From NCBI GenBank assembly GCA_003260075.1, contig QLIY01000013.1, forward strand, positions 186,001 through 250,000: a stretch of 64,000 nucleotides of DNA, read 5' to 3'. Positions 21,001-29,700 of this stretch are shown piece after piece. Each line of letters opens with the position of its first letter. Position 1 is the first letter of the stretch. This DNA comes from Phallusia mammillata (lineage: Eukaryota > Chordata > Ascidiacea > Phlebobranchia > Ascidiidae). The position numbers and the translations under genes are program-made. Below the pieces are notes generated by a model. The model saw only the letters and a list, made by a program, of their open reading frames with translations. It was not told the origin of the DNA and did no database searches.

Positions 21001-23123
21001 ATGATACAGTCGATACCAGTGATCTTTTCGCCTTTAAACTTATGGTCTACTCAGGTTCAATATACTTAATATTCAAAATTTCGTATAGAAATGTTATTCC
21101 CATTCTAGTGAACGGAGGCTTAGAGCTAGGTTTTGTGTCGGGTTGCGGTTTAAGTTTAACAAAAACGGACCTGATTTACATGGAAAGTTTAGGGCTACTT
21201 TGAACCTTGTTTAAAAAATTGTGCTCAGGCTGGTTTCGGGTTCAGACCCGCTTATAGCTTCTGTCCAACAACCCCATTGCTTACTTGTGTTTGTCTACAG
21301 TGAACTAATATTACATACATTCCTCAGGTAAATGGGAATGTCCATGGCACCACTGCGACTTCTGTGGTCGCCGAGCTCAAAGCTTTTGTCATTTCTGCCC
21401 AAATTCCTTCTGTGCATCGCACGTAAAGAACCAGTTGGTAGAGAGCGTTCCTAACAAGTACGATTGCTGTATTGATCATGACCCTAACGTTGCCGAGTAT
21501 GAGATTGAAGAAGCTATAGTCACTGTCGCACAGTCTATGATTCCACCTGAAACGTGGAATGAAAGCGTGGATGACCCTGTTTCTGTCGCTAATTATGATG
21601 TAAGTGGAATTTTTTATGGTTGTTATACAGTAAATCTCGGTTAATCCGGACCCGTGTGCACCAGGACCAAAAAAATTGTCCGGACTATGTGAACATCCGA
21701 AATTAACCGATGTCGATTAGTTAAAGTCTTACCACATTACAAATAATTTAACGAGTTTTGTCGGAATTAGGTAAAACCGAGGTTTACTGTATGATGAAAA
21801 ACCACTAAACACAAAACTGAAAAACACTTCTACTCAGTAAATATAGGGTATTGCAAATATTATGATACTAGTTTAGCAGTATGCTGGGCATTTATATGTA
21901 GCGGTGCATGTTAGGTCGTTTGGCTTTTATACATTTGCAACATTTGGAATGGTTTTGAGCAGAATTATATTGAACATCTAATTTTACTTCCATCTACCCC
22001 CCAAAATAAATTCTACCGCCGGTTAGGATCATTTACATTAGATTTTTAATTGTTGCATTTAAAGTTAAAACTAAAATCAGTGGCGAATAAGTACCAGAAA
22101 AATGTTACCCCCCCCCCCAAAAAATGGTCCGGATTAACCGAAGTTTACTGTAATTAGCTTTTGTGATGGTTTTGACACATATCAACTCCTAACTCTTTAT
22201 TTCAGTTTATTCCGGAAACGAAACCTAGGGGAAGAACAAGAAAGGCGCCAAAAGTGACCGAGCCGGATCCGGAAATGGAACCGGATCCGGAAACCCAGCT
22301 TGACGAAAAAACGGAGCTGCCTAAACGAAAAAGGGGGCGCCCAAGAAAGTAAATATTGGTGTTTGATATTTTGACTAACAAAAAACCTTTTGATTAATTT
22401 CACTAAAAAGAGAGATTCAAAATCAACCAAAATTTTACATTAAATCACTGTACGCCAAACCGGTCTCCCAAGCATTCCCATATGAAACCGGCTTGATTTG
22501 GTATAACGCCTTCAATGGGCCTGGCGTACAATGATTTAAAAATGGGTATGCCGTGATTGCTGGTCTGAATGGACGCTTCGAGACTGGTCCCAGTATGAAT
22601 GTATTCATGCAAGGTTTTACATTGATTATAGTATTTTTCTGAAATAATTTTTTTATCGCAGAAGCTTGCCTCTTCCACCCATTCAGTCGGACGTTAATGC
22701 CATTAAGACTGAGGTGTGCTCTGTCCCGTCCAGCAATGATTCTTCACAATTCGCAGATGAAAATAACGTCGAATCGGGTGCGTTTTTTCAAATCATATAT
22801 AAACCAATAAACATGGGAAAGAAAACTTGACAGCGTGTTTTCAAATACATATGGATAAGATTCTTCAAAAACAGTCCAAATGTGAAACGGTCAAAAAGTA
22901 TTAGGATTTTAAACATTAGACTTACCTTTATTTAATACCAAATAATTTTCCTGCCACAGATGTTGGCGACTCTGATGACGAGCTCGGACCCACGATGACG
23001 TCACCAGTAAAGCGCAAACGCACCAAGGCGCCATACTTTAAAGGTCGAAAGAAAAAACGCCGAAAGTCCATTAAAGATCGCAACGTCTCGTCTCCACAAG
23101 AGGGCGATAAAGAAGTGGAGTAG
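190..23123 (+). CDS. NSD: NSD-family histone H3K36 methyltransferase with an embedded transposase-derived exon (5' partial)
   Basis: NSD proteins are nuclear methyltransferases for histone H3 lysine 36. The domain order PWWP, HMG-like box, PHD cluster, PWWP, AWS-SET-postSET, PHD/C5HCH matches vertebrate NSD1-3 and no other SET family. Exons: 190-401, 859-997, 1243-4640 (minus an allelic duplication), 5101-5254, 6274-6377, 7527-7676, 7883-8012, 8480-8557, 8633-8746, 9205-9473, 9648-9768, 10900-11077, 11501-11614, 12405-12571, 13070-13229, 15061-15205, 15745-15912, 17258-17417, 18047-18156, 18235-18351, 19076-19217, 20055-20161, 20333-20534, 21328-21599, 22206-22348, 22662-22777, 22960-23123. 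All use GT-AG and every phase agrees; the sum is 7194 nt, 2397 codons plus TAG. The start codon and first PWWP strand are off the left edge. Which vertebrate paralogue is closest was not determined; a single pre-duplication gene is the simplest reading. Confidence 0.95.
1243..4640 (+). CDS. NSD: Giant NSD exon derived from a pogo-like transposase (psq HTH repeats plus degenerate DDE)
   Basis: Open frame running through one allelic duplication (3340-3469 repeated at 3480-3609 across ten Cs). With one copy removed it is 3258 nt, 1086 codons, no stop. Acceptor AAG|AAC at 1242/1243 and donor CAC|gtacgt at 4640/4641 are both phase 0, matching the flanking NSD exons. At least four pipsqueak/pogo-type helix-turn-helix segments are visible: about 2211-2334, 2677-2790, 2935-3057 and 3352-3468, with the recognisable YGIPxTTI or [10 protein letters not shown] turn. 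From 3610 on lies a DDE_1-like region: [10 protein letters not shown] (second Asp), [13 protein letters not shown] (third Asp) and an FxxSGLFPIN end resembling pogo/Tigger. The first Asp is missing (QMYLVQEF where MDETG is usual). Role inferred: DNA binding without transposition. Alternative: a separate nested gene whose stop is TGA at 4681-4683. Confidence 0.75.
3340..3609. repeat. Allelic tandem copy inside the giant NSD exon
   Basis: Copies 3340-3469 and 3480-3609 (130 nt, a few substitutions) joined by ten Cs. It breaks the reading frame by 140 nt and splits one exon into two apparent ORFs. The substitutions that fall in codons mostly preserve the protein (one Thr/Ala change), as expected for two alleles. 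Confidence 0.9.
5101..7676 (+). CDS. NSD: NSD exons: basic coiled segment and HMG-like box
   Basis: Exons 5101-5254, 6274-6377 and 7527-7676. The first codes a Lys/Arg-rich, probably helical stretch with repeated KLRKIQKQK-type sequence. The next two together code an HMG-like box: [12 protein letters not shown], then [20 protein letters not shown] and a STEERK end. This has the FxxYxxxHrxxxxxxxP...eeixxxxxxxWxxLS layout of the NSD2 HMG box. Exon 7527-7676 appears twice because of an allelic duplication; the first copy (7267-7364) breaks off at the N at 7365. The 3' end of exon 6274-6377 is also duplicated at 6460-6495. Confidence 0.85.
5399..5954. mobile_element. hAT-type MITE in an NSD intron
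   Basis: Element 5407-5946 with terminal inverted repeats TAGTGATGCACC and GGTGCATCACTA, flanked by a perfect 8-bp target duplication GTTGTAAT (5399-5406 and 5947-5954). Length is inflated by an internal allelic duplication (5636-5740 and 5821-5931, C run 5743-5752). The 8-bp duplication points to hAT transposase in trans. Confidence 0.85.
6342..6567. repeat. Allelic copy of an NSD exon end
   Basis: 6342-6449 recurs at 6460-6567 after ten Cs. It includes the last 36 nt of exon 6274-6377 and its donor, so gene finders may call a false second exon. Confidence 0.88.
6561..7075. repeat. Allelic copy with a MITE present in one copy only
   Basis: 6561-6671 recurs at 6964-7075. Between them are eleven Cs (6673-6683) and a MITE fragment ending in CACATCCCTA at about 6963. 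The first copy runs on without the MITE, so the element appears to be polymorphic between alleles. Confidence 0.75.
7075..7235. mobile_element. Pogo/Tigger-type MITE
   Basis: Termini CAGTAAACCTCG and AGGTTTACTG are inverted repeats, followed by TA on the right. Part recurs at 7366-7495 within the allelic copy. The terminal sequence resembles Tc1/pogo (Tigger) elements, which start CAGT and duplicate TA. Confidence 0.7.
7106..7624. repeat. Allelic copy across a single N
   Basis: 7106-7364 and 7366-7624 are near-identical and separated by one N at 7365. The copies contain the MITE end, an acceptor and the 5' part of the HMG exon. The continuous exon is the second copy. Confidence 0.9.
7655..7936. 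repeat. Allelic copy with C run
   Basis: 7655-7790 recurs at 7801-7936 after ten Cs (7791-7800). It contains the end of one NSD exon and the start of the next. Confidence 0.88.
7883..8746 (+). CDS. NSD: NSD exons with two Cys/His zinc-finger-like modules
   Basis: Exons 7883-8012, 8480-8557 and 8633-8746, phases 0-1, 1-1, 1-1. The first has [20 protein letters not shown] followed by Cys, the third [20 protein letters not shown] followed by Cys. Both fit a C-x2-C-x(11,12)-H-x(3,4)-C spacing with the hydrophobic positions of a C2H2/C2HC finger. They sit between the HMG box and PHD1, where I recall no such fingers in vertebrate NSD1-3. A truncated allelic copy of the first exon lies at 7737-7790. 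Zinc binding is inferred from spacing only. Confidence 0.75.
9205..9473 (+). CDS. NSD: NSD exon: Ser/Arg/Asp-rich linker before PHD1
   Basis: Entry phase 1, exit phase 0. Codes about 90 low-complexity residues rich in Ser, Arg, Lys and Asp, likely disordered, including [17 protein letters not shown]. The end, RENICA, supplies the first cysteine of PHD1, completed in the next exon. This matches the unstructured linker ahead of PHD1 in NSD proteins. Several basic clusters could serve as nuclear localisation signals. Confidence 0.85.
9648..13229 (+). CDS. NSD: NSD exons for the PHD finger cluster and start of PWWP2
   Basis: Exons 9648-9768, 10900-11077, 11501-11614, 12405-12571, 13070-13229. 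PHD1 reads [16 protein letters not shown] through SYHPTC to CKNCK. PHD2 has [23 protein letters not shown] and later HHCATC. PHD3 has [17 protein letters not shown] with CPDHF. PHD4 has [20 protein letters not shown] then FHPTC and WFCHDC. All align position by position with NSD2. The last exon ends with [12 protein letters not shown], the start of PWWP2. These fingers read histone H3 tails and recruit partners in the family. Part of the last exon is repeated at 14081-14141 as an allelic copy. Confidence 0.93.
9871..10156. repeat. Allelic intronic copy with C run
   Basis: 9871-10008 recurs from 10019 after ten Cs at 10009-10018; two or three substitutions. Confidence 0.85.
10616..10831. repeat. 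Allelic intronic copy with C run
   Basis: 10616-10718 recurs at 10729-10831; C run 10719-10728. Confidence 0.85.
11879..12180. mobile_element. hAT-type MITE with a long C run inside
   Basis: Element 11887-12172 begins CATGGGTGGGCAACC and ends GTTTGCCCACCCCTG, imperfect inverted repeats. It is flanked by a perfect 8-bp duplication GTCTAGAA at 11879-11886 and 12173-12180. The interior is interrupted by an 80-odd-nt C run (11983-12065), probably an unresolved segment. Confidence 0.85.
13168..14880. repeat. About 0.8-0.9 kb allelic duplication
   Basis: 13168-14068 recurs at 14081-14880 after twelve Cs (14069-14080). It contains the end of a PHD exon, its donor and a whole MITE. A stretch at about 13470-13600, with GTCGAAACGTTTG and AAATAAA, is present only in the first copy and looks like a further insertion. 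Confidence 0.88.
13316..13806. mobile_element. MITE family A copy
   Basis: Starts GGATGGGCCGAGCC and ends TTTTGGCCCATCC, imperfect inverted repeats. The same family occurs at 14233-14631 (allelic), 19501-19697 and 19773-19969 (allelic pair), and partially at 6684-6963. All lie in NSD introns. No transposase seen. Confidence 0.7.
15061..15912 (+). CDS. NSD: NSD exons for the second PWWP domain and pre-AWS helix
   Basis: Exons 15061-15205 and 15745-15912. With the preceding exon they give [14 protein letters not shown], then [20 protein letters not shown] and KRRVFAYQ, an intact PWWP2. The second exon codes [20 protein letters not shown] and ends SYKHIK, equivalent to the PPYKHIKV that leads into the AWS domain of NSD2. 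Part of this exon recurs at 16041-16080 as an allelic copy. Confidence 0.93.
15874..16196. repeat. Allelic copy with C run
   Basis: 15874-16030 recurs at 16041-16196; C run 16031-16040. It contains the end of the pre-AWS exon. Confidence 0.87.
16223..16763. repeat. Allelic intronic copy with C run
   Basis: 16223-16486 recurs at 16498-16763; C run 16487-16497. It is also related to 10445-10830, so this is a dispersed repeat duplicated again as alleles. Confidence 0.8.
17111..17417. repeat. Allelic copy of the AWS exon
   Basis: 17111-17245 recurs at 17257-17391, with C run 17247-17256. The first copy has the acceptor but no donor; the second has the donor and is preceded directly by Cs. The true exon is one merged copy. 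Confidence 0.9.
17112..20161 (+). CDS. NSD: NSD catalytic core: AWS, SET and post-SET
   Basis: Exons 17258-17417 (an incomplete allelic copy at 17112-17245), 18047-18156, 18235-18351, 19076-19217, 20055-20161. [23 protein letters not shown] and [60 protein letters not shown] and the catalytic/cofactor motif [10 protein letters not shown], then [13 protein letters not shown] and [14 protein letters not shown]. Post-[16 protein letters not shown]. All S-adenosylmethionine and zinc positions of the NSD family look intact (NHSC, ELTFNY, post-SET CxC and C), so the enzyme should be active. It transfers methyl groups to H3K36 on nucleosomes. Confidence 0.95.
17595..17845. repeat. Allelic intronic copy with C run
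   Basis: 17595-17707 recurs at about 17731-17843; C run 17708-17719. Confidence 0.8.
18321..18590. repeat. Allelic copy of a SET exon end
   Basis: 18321-18457 recurs from 18468; C run 18458-18467. It includes the last 31 nt of exon 18235-18351 and its donor. Confidence 0.85.
18841..19040. repeat. Allelic intronic copy with C run
   Basis: 18841-18934 recurs at 18946-19040; C run 18935-18945. Confidence 0.85.
19501..20041. repeat. Allelic copy across a single N, containing a MITE
   Basis: 19501-19769 recurs at 19773-20041, with N at 19770. Each copy holds a MITE from TAGGGATGTGCC to GGCCCATCCCTA (19501-19697; 19773-19969, where the end reads CTCTA). Confidence 0.88.
20333..21599 (+). CDS. 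NSD: NSD exons for the last PHD finger and C5HCH domain
   Basis: Exons 20333-20534 and 21328-21599. The first has a Lys-rich linker, then [17 protein letters not shown] and [18 protein letters not shown]. The second has [29 protein letters not shown] and later YDCCIDHD, equivalent to the NSD PHD5-C5HCH pair that binds H3 and Nizp1-type partners. The exon ends with an acidic tail beyond the end of the vertebrate-like core. Phases 0-1 and 1-0. Confidence 0.92.
20877..21062. repeat. Allelic intronic copy with C run
   Basis: 20877-20964 recurs at 20975-21062; C run 20965-20974. The region from 20580 on also starts like a hAT element (CAGGGGTCACCAAAC). Confidence 0.85.
21628..21789. mobile_element. 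Pogo/Tigger-type MITE with TA target duplication
   Basis: Starts CAGTAAATCTCGGTTAA and ends ACCGAGGTTTACTG, flanked by TA on both sides. Terminal repeats and TA duplication fit a non-autonomous Tc1/pogo element. A related 3' end lies at about 22119-22151 after a C run (22108-22118). Confidence 0.8.
22206..23123 (+). CDS. NSD: NSD C-terminal exons with AT-hook-like motif and stop
   Basis: Exons 22206-22348, 22662-22777 and 22960-23123, stop TAG at 23121-23123. The first has two PDPE repeats and ends KRKRGRPRK, a canonical AT-hook core (GRP flanked by basic residues). The last is very basic ([20 protein letters not shown]), a likely nuclear localisation signal. Low complexity, so assignment rests on splice phases 0-2, 2-1, 1-stop and continuity with the C5HCH exon. 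Confidence 0.82.
22441..22625. repeat. Degenerate tRNA-derived SINE tail in an NSD intron
   Basis: Shares CAAGCATTCCCATATG and GCCTTCAATGGGCCTGGCGT with the tails of the SINE copies at 57546 and 61940, plus a second block (TGCTGGTCTGAATGGACGCT) also found near 25690. The tRNA-like head is not seen here. Confidence 0.6.
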
Positions 23124-24762
23124 GTCAGCTGTTTTTTGATATTTTACTTTGTTGTTCAGCCACTAAAATAAAAACATTAATTTTTTAGGAATTTAAATCA
23201 GTCTTTTAAGAAATTCAGCCAAAACAAATTCGTTGAATTTTTTTGGTCATTCTAAAGTTAAAAGTTATTCAGTTTCTAATATATAAATTCGGCAAAAAGT
23301 TAAGATTATTTGTTAACGTTTTAAAAAATCAATTACACCATCTTCGCAAATTAAACTGTCAATAGACCACCACTTATTTTGCAAACGTAACTCTTCCTTG
23401 TGAATATTATGTACTTTATGTTTTCCCCCAGTATATGTTGAAAATATAAACGAGTATAGTTCTTCCAGCAGTTTATTACACAAGACGCCTTCATCAGGAT
23501 AATTGCATATCGTGCAAGACAAGACATTTGTTCAAAATGTTTTTAGGTATGAAATCTGAAAATCTGGTCCGGCGATTAGCTCTTGTTGGATCCCAAGCAC
23601 GTGTGGAAATTTCAAAAAGGTCAAGGAAAGTCCATTGTTGCTGCTGATACTAAAGCGAAACCAAAAACACAATTGCTTCATCGCCTTGTGATAATATGTG
23701 GATTTAGGATTTTTTATGTGTTTTTTTGTCGATTAAACGGCGTCTTGCGATTTTCTATCGTGATATGCGATTTTTGTTTGTGTAGTTCAATACGTTTATG
23801 CGCGTCATTCTCGCCGAAGTGCTAGTTGTTTCGTGTTGCGTTGTTGCCGTTACTTTTTAAGCGACATGAAAATTAATAAAGAGGCCAACAAACTTATGTG
23901 ATATCGGGCTGGTAATTACTTTGAGGTGTCATGACAGTTGAGCTACTTAACTTTCTTTACATGTAACCACGCACCATTGATAACAAGCTAAAAATTTTAA
24001 AGCTGCATAAACTTGATTTATAATTGTCTACTTAGGTAATGTTAAAAGCGTAGCCTACTTTGCAATGTGCGCGTGCTAAACAGAAGTAATAGAGATTTTT
24101 TAGGCTTCAGACTTGATGAAAATGATGAAAAAGCGCGACAGACTCCGATTCCTAGTAATACTCTGATATAACAAACAATTGTTTTTAAAAGTTATTGTCA
24201 CCAAGTAACATTTATGAAGGTATGATGCTAAACTACAATCACCGCTACTACCTAATTAAAACCTTGCAAAACAACACCAACATGCGTTACCAGGCATATT
24301 TTATGGACTTTGCTTTATTCATCCGGTAAATATAAACAACTCATGCGACGTTTCGACGTCCCATTCAGGGCCTCTATCAGGAATGAATTTAACCAAAACC
24401 GCAATAAAAGCACAGGGAACTTCGGGTTAACAAAAAAATAATTCACCAAATCTTCCACAACAGGCGGTTGAAACCGAAAATACAAATTTGAATGGGATGC
24501 ATCACTGGACAAGTTTCTAATATCTTTCGGTATGATGTGTTTTTTGGCAAACAATAAAAAGTTTTGTAAGTGTTTTCAAGTGGTACCCAAAAATCGAAAC
24601 ACACAAAATGCTTTACCAATCGTAACTATTTTTACCGCTCATTCGATTACGTGTGCGCAACTCGCAAGGTTACCAAGTTTTTAATTCACGACTTCACGTT
24701 CTGGCTGTGTGATTTGGTTTGTTTTTTTGCGAATTGTTCTTAAAATAATTTGTCGCCCTACA
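23124..24762. other. Intergenic: NSD 3' end and upstream region of the peptidase gene
   Basis: About 1.6 kb between the NSD stop and the next start codon on the same strand. An AATAAA-like hexamer near 23166 could end the NSD transcript. 24320-24400 holds the GACGTTTCGACGTC-type sequence also seen near 61715, a dispersed repeat. I see no coding exon. The promoter of the peptidase gene should lie just upstream of 24763, but no TATA box stands out. Confidence 0.6.
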
Positions 24763-26382
24763 ATGCTGGCATCCAAAGCTGTCGGTCATTTGTCAAGGAC
24801 GCTAAGAAAATGCACCTTAAGTCAAAACAAGGTACACATGTTCATTTTTTTACAAATTTGCGATTTCATGTTTTCGTACAACGTTTCATTTTGCTTAACT
24901 ATTCCAAATAACAATTACAATGATCTTGTACTGTAAAAAGTGTGCCTTCATATTAATTTTTGTACCAGAGAAAAAAATCCATTTTGCTGCTAATATCAAG
25001 ATGAAACCTTCCTAAAACACAATTGCTTCATCACCTTGTGATAAGATATGGATTTGGAATATATTTTGCATTTTTTGCTTCTTGCAGGGCATCTTAAAAA
25101 GGTTTCAGTCTGGCCAGCCAGCAGTGCATGTTAACACCCCAGAAACGAGGGTCACAAAGTTGGCTAACGGTTTAAGGGTAGCATCTGAAGATTCCGGTCT
25201 TTCTACTTGCACTGTTGGGTTGTGGATTGATGCAGGGAGCCGATATGAACACAATAATAACAATGGAACAGCTCATTTTCTGGAGCACATGGCCTTCAAG
25301 GTAATCGAACTTTTTTAATTTCAAAAATCTAGTCTCCCCCCCCCCTAACAATGGAACAGCTCATTTTCTGGAGCACATGGCCTTCAAGGTAATTGAACTA
25401 ATTTCCTGTAAATTGGCTATGTATCATTTTATTTAGTAAAAGTGTAGTTTTCAATGAAGATACTAATTATGGTGGTTCATTGAAAAAGTTTGTTTAAATG
25501 CTTTTTATAGTGAATGGGAATGGGCACACATATTAAATATGCCATGTCCATTAAAGGTGCTACACTGAATAAAGCCATTCTCTCAAGCATTCAAATGTGA
25601 CAAGGCACAGATGGGAATGCTTGGGAGAATGACTTGATTCGGTTTAAAAGCTTCAATAGGTCTGGTATAATATGATTGCCATGATCGCTGGTCTGCATGA
25701 AGACTTCAGGTCTGATCCCAGTATGAATGTAATTATCTGGGCACACGCACTTGATTTCATATGTAATATGTTAGAACATAAACTAATGGCCTTTTTTTCT
25801 TAAGGGCACTCAAAATCGAAGCCAACTGGATCTTGAAATGGAAGTAGAAAACATGGGTGCACATTTGAATGCCTACACATCCCGGGAACAGACTGTGTAT
25901 TATGCTAAAGCTTTCAGTAAAGACCTACCGAGAGGTATGACAAACTTAAACTGTATGATATTCTTGTGTGCTAATTTGTATTGTCTGATAGCTGTTGAGA
26001 TCTTGGCTGATATCATTCAAAACAGCACACTTGGAGAGGCAGAGATTGAAAGAGAACGTGGAGTGATTTTAAGGGAAATGGAAGAGATTGAGCAAAACCA
26101 ACAGGTACATTAAAAAAGCTGTGTGTCAATGCTCAACTTTACTGAAAAAGATGAATAAAAATATTTAAAAATGGCCCTAATCAACCAAAGTATACCTGGC
26201 TTCATAGGCGTCGATTCCCGGGGTGGCAGGGGTGGTGTGCCTGCCCACTAAAAATCTAAGTGGTGTCCTCCATTATAAAATTGCTATGCTGCCACCACAG
26301 AAATTGTCTGGTCGTATTTATATTCGTGCATTACAGATATGGGTTTCTTTGATTTACATGCGCTCTTTCTAATGGTCGGTAT

Positions 26383-26476
<94 letters not shown>

Positions 26477-26642
26477 ATGTTAATTAGCAGTTGGAGATTA
26501 TATTGTTACACAGAGTTCCATTTCAATGCACGGAAAATTTAATTGCAGCAGCCACACATGTGCGCAAATTTCGTGTCGAAACTGCAATGCCGATTCAATA
26601 CTTTTGAAAAATTGAACATGTAAAATTAATTTACAGATCTCT

Positions 26643-26716
<74 letters not shown>

Positions 26717-29700
26717 CCACTAACCAGTACACTGCTGTGATCACATAAGTAACGCATTGTCATGTCATAACTACACATGTAGATGGACGATTTGTGGCAT
26801 GACTTTCATAGTTGTTACGTCCAAGTTAAGCAAGATTGCGTACACTACAGAGTAATATACGTGTTTATACCCTGCCAATATCTCCCCCCCCCCAAACAGC
26901 ACACTTGGAGAGGCAGAGATTGAAAGAGAACGTGGAGTGATATTAAGGGAAATGGAAGAGATTGAGCAAAACCAACAGGTACATTAAAAATGCTATGTGT
27001 CAATGCTCTACTTTACTGAAAGCATGAATAAATATATGAAAAAATGGCCCTAACAACCAAAGTATACCAGGCTTGTGAAATGTGTCACATTGAAAATGGA
27101 TAATTTTGTAAAGATTTTACAGCGCATTAATCCAAGATAGACATATATCAAAAGAAATGCTTTTGTTTTCCATGATAGTGTTAACAATAAAATACAAGCT
27201 ATTTGCATTTCCATAATATACTACTGAAAGTGGGCTTGATCAACAACAAAATCTCCCCCCCCCCACCAAATTTTGCCACCCCACAAAAGAAAATTTATTC
27301 TAAAAAATCGACACCTATGCCTGGCTTGTAAAGTGTGTCACATTGAAAATGGGTAATTTTGTAAAGATTTTACAGCGCATTAATCCAAGATAGACGTATA
27401 TCAAATGGAATGCTTTTGTTTACCATGATAGTGTTAACAATAAAATACAAGCTGTTTGCATTTCCACAATATGCTACAGAAAGTGGCCTTGATCAACAAC
27501 AAAATCGTTGTTCGTAGTTTTTATATACTTTACTTCACAAAGTTACAGATACTTTCAGCTTTTAAACTGTAGTATTTAACTAAGGGTCAGTTGTATCAAC
27601 AAAATTTCAATAAAAAACTTATAATAAAAAAACTGCCGGAAGAGCTAAAATTTTGTTGATACATTATGCCTGGCAGCAACAGTATTTTCATTAAGGGTCA
27701 GTTGCTTCATTGTTTTATTGCTTATGATGCAGCTCAAAGTCTGGGTTGATCAGTGTTTTATAACTATTACTTTTATAACAGGAAGTTGTGTTCGATTACC
27801 TTCATGCAACAGCGTACCAAGGAACACCACTGGGTTTAACTATACTCGGACCATCAGAAAATATCAAGAGGATAAATCGTGAAGATCTTTTAACATACAT
27901 TAAGACGCATTACAAGTAATTTTAAAACTTTGAATTTTTTTAATTTGTTAAACGGCAAACTTTCTGCAATGTTTTTGTAACACCTGTAAGCTTTTAAAAG
28001 GTCAATGGTTTAAAATATTACCGATTACATTGTTTCCAGGCCTTGTAAGTTTGTAAAATGTAGCATATTTCTGCAGTCCATCTCGCATGGTATTGGCAGC
28101 TGCTGGTGGAGTGGACCACGACAAACTTGTTGATCTTGCAAAGCAGTTTTTCGGCACCACTGTCTCCCAGGACCAATCACATGTTACCGCCGGCTTTGCA
28201 CCATGCACCTTTACTGGAAGTGATGTAAGTCTACTAATTAGCGATTTGTGACTTCTTTAAGTGAGTGTACACTCATATTGTCAATTGTTATAGGCAGGGT
28301 TGCCATATCATTCTTATTTCTGTGATCTGTTTCATTTTTAAAGACAACATCCCAGAAAGTTTATTTTCCATTTTTCTAGGGAATTTCCTTTTTGTCGTTT
28401 TGTGCAAGTGTAAATATGCACAGTTGGCCATTGGGATTTGGGTAAGGTATTATCATAAAAAATTCAATAAGCTAATTTTACCAGCACATTTTGACACTGG
28501 CACATCCACATTTTGACCTGCAAATATTGGAAAAATGTGCACATATTTTTGCACACATTGTGCTAAAAACGCTCGAATCCCCGTCTCCCGCAGATAGTAC
28601 ACATTTTTTATGGGCAATAATTGACATAAAAATACTTGCTTTATTTGACAAAACTTGAACTAATGATGCCCCCCCCCCCCCTGCAAAGATTGGAAAAATG
28701 TGCACATTGTGCTAAAAACGCTCGAATCCCCGTCTCCCGCAGATAGTATACATTTTATATGGGCAATAATTGATACAAAACTACTTGCTTTATTTGACAA
28801 AACTTGAACTAATGATGCGCACTGTTATTGTTTCAAAATATGTTGATGTTTTTTCATCAAGAACAAGTGCACAAGGTGATGCAGCCTTTTTTGAACAGTT
28901 GTTATATTTGTAGATTCGCCACCGTAACGACAACATGCCATATGTCCATGTTGCAATGGCTGTAGAAGGTGTCGGTTGGCAACATCCAGATACCATGGTG
29001 CTTATGATTGCTAATCAGGTAAGTCTCAAGGTGCTGTTTTTATTGACTGTTAGGATTTTTTCAGTATCTGTTTCCAGAAGTGATATCTGCAAAACCTAAA
29101 AAGTAATCCCACTTTCACTTAAATGCATTATAACTCTTTTTGGTTTTTGCAACCTCTGCTATAGTAATAGCAAGCATAGCAACATGTTCTAATGTTTTCC
29201 CCCCCCCCCCATGGTGCTTATGATTGCTAATCAGGTAAGTCTCAAGGTGCTGTTTTGATTGACTGTTAGGATTGTTTCAGTATCTGTTTGCAGAAGTGAT
29301 ATCTGCAAAACCTAAAAAGTAATTCCACTTTCACTTAAATGCATTATAACCCTTTGTGGTTTTTGCAACCTCTGCCATAGTAATAGCAAGCATAGCAACA
29401 TGTTCTAATGTTTTTTCTTAGTTGGTATTGCAACCTGTTTTACCCTTAAATTTGTTACCGTTCCCATGGTGTAGTTAATAAAATCCTAATTCTAGACTGT
29501 TTATGATAGTTGAGTGTGGGGTTAGGAACCCTTCGGCCCATGAAGGCTACATACTAATTTATCACCCCTTATAACAGCTCAATTTACTGTATTTTTACCA
29601 TGCTTTTCCTACACTTAAGAAATGTAGGAGCATTCAAACCCATATTAAAGATTGCAGAAGGTCACAAAAAAATGTATGCATATACTTCCTTTGTCACTGT

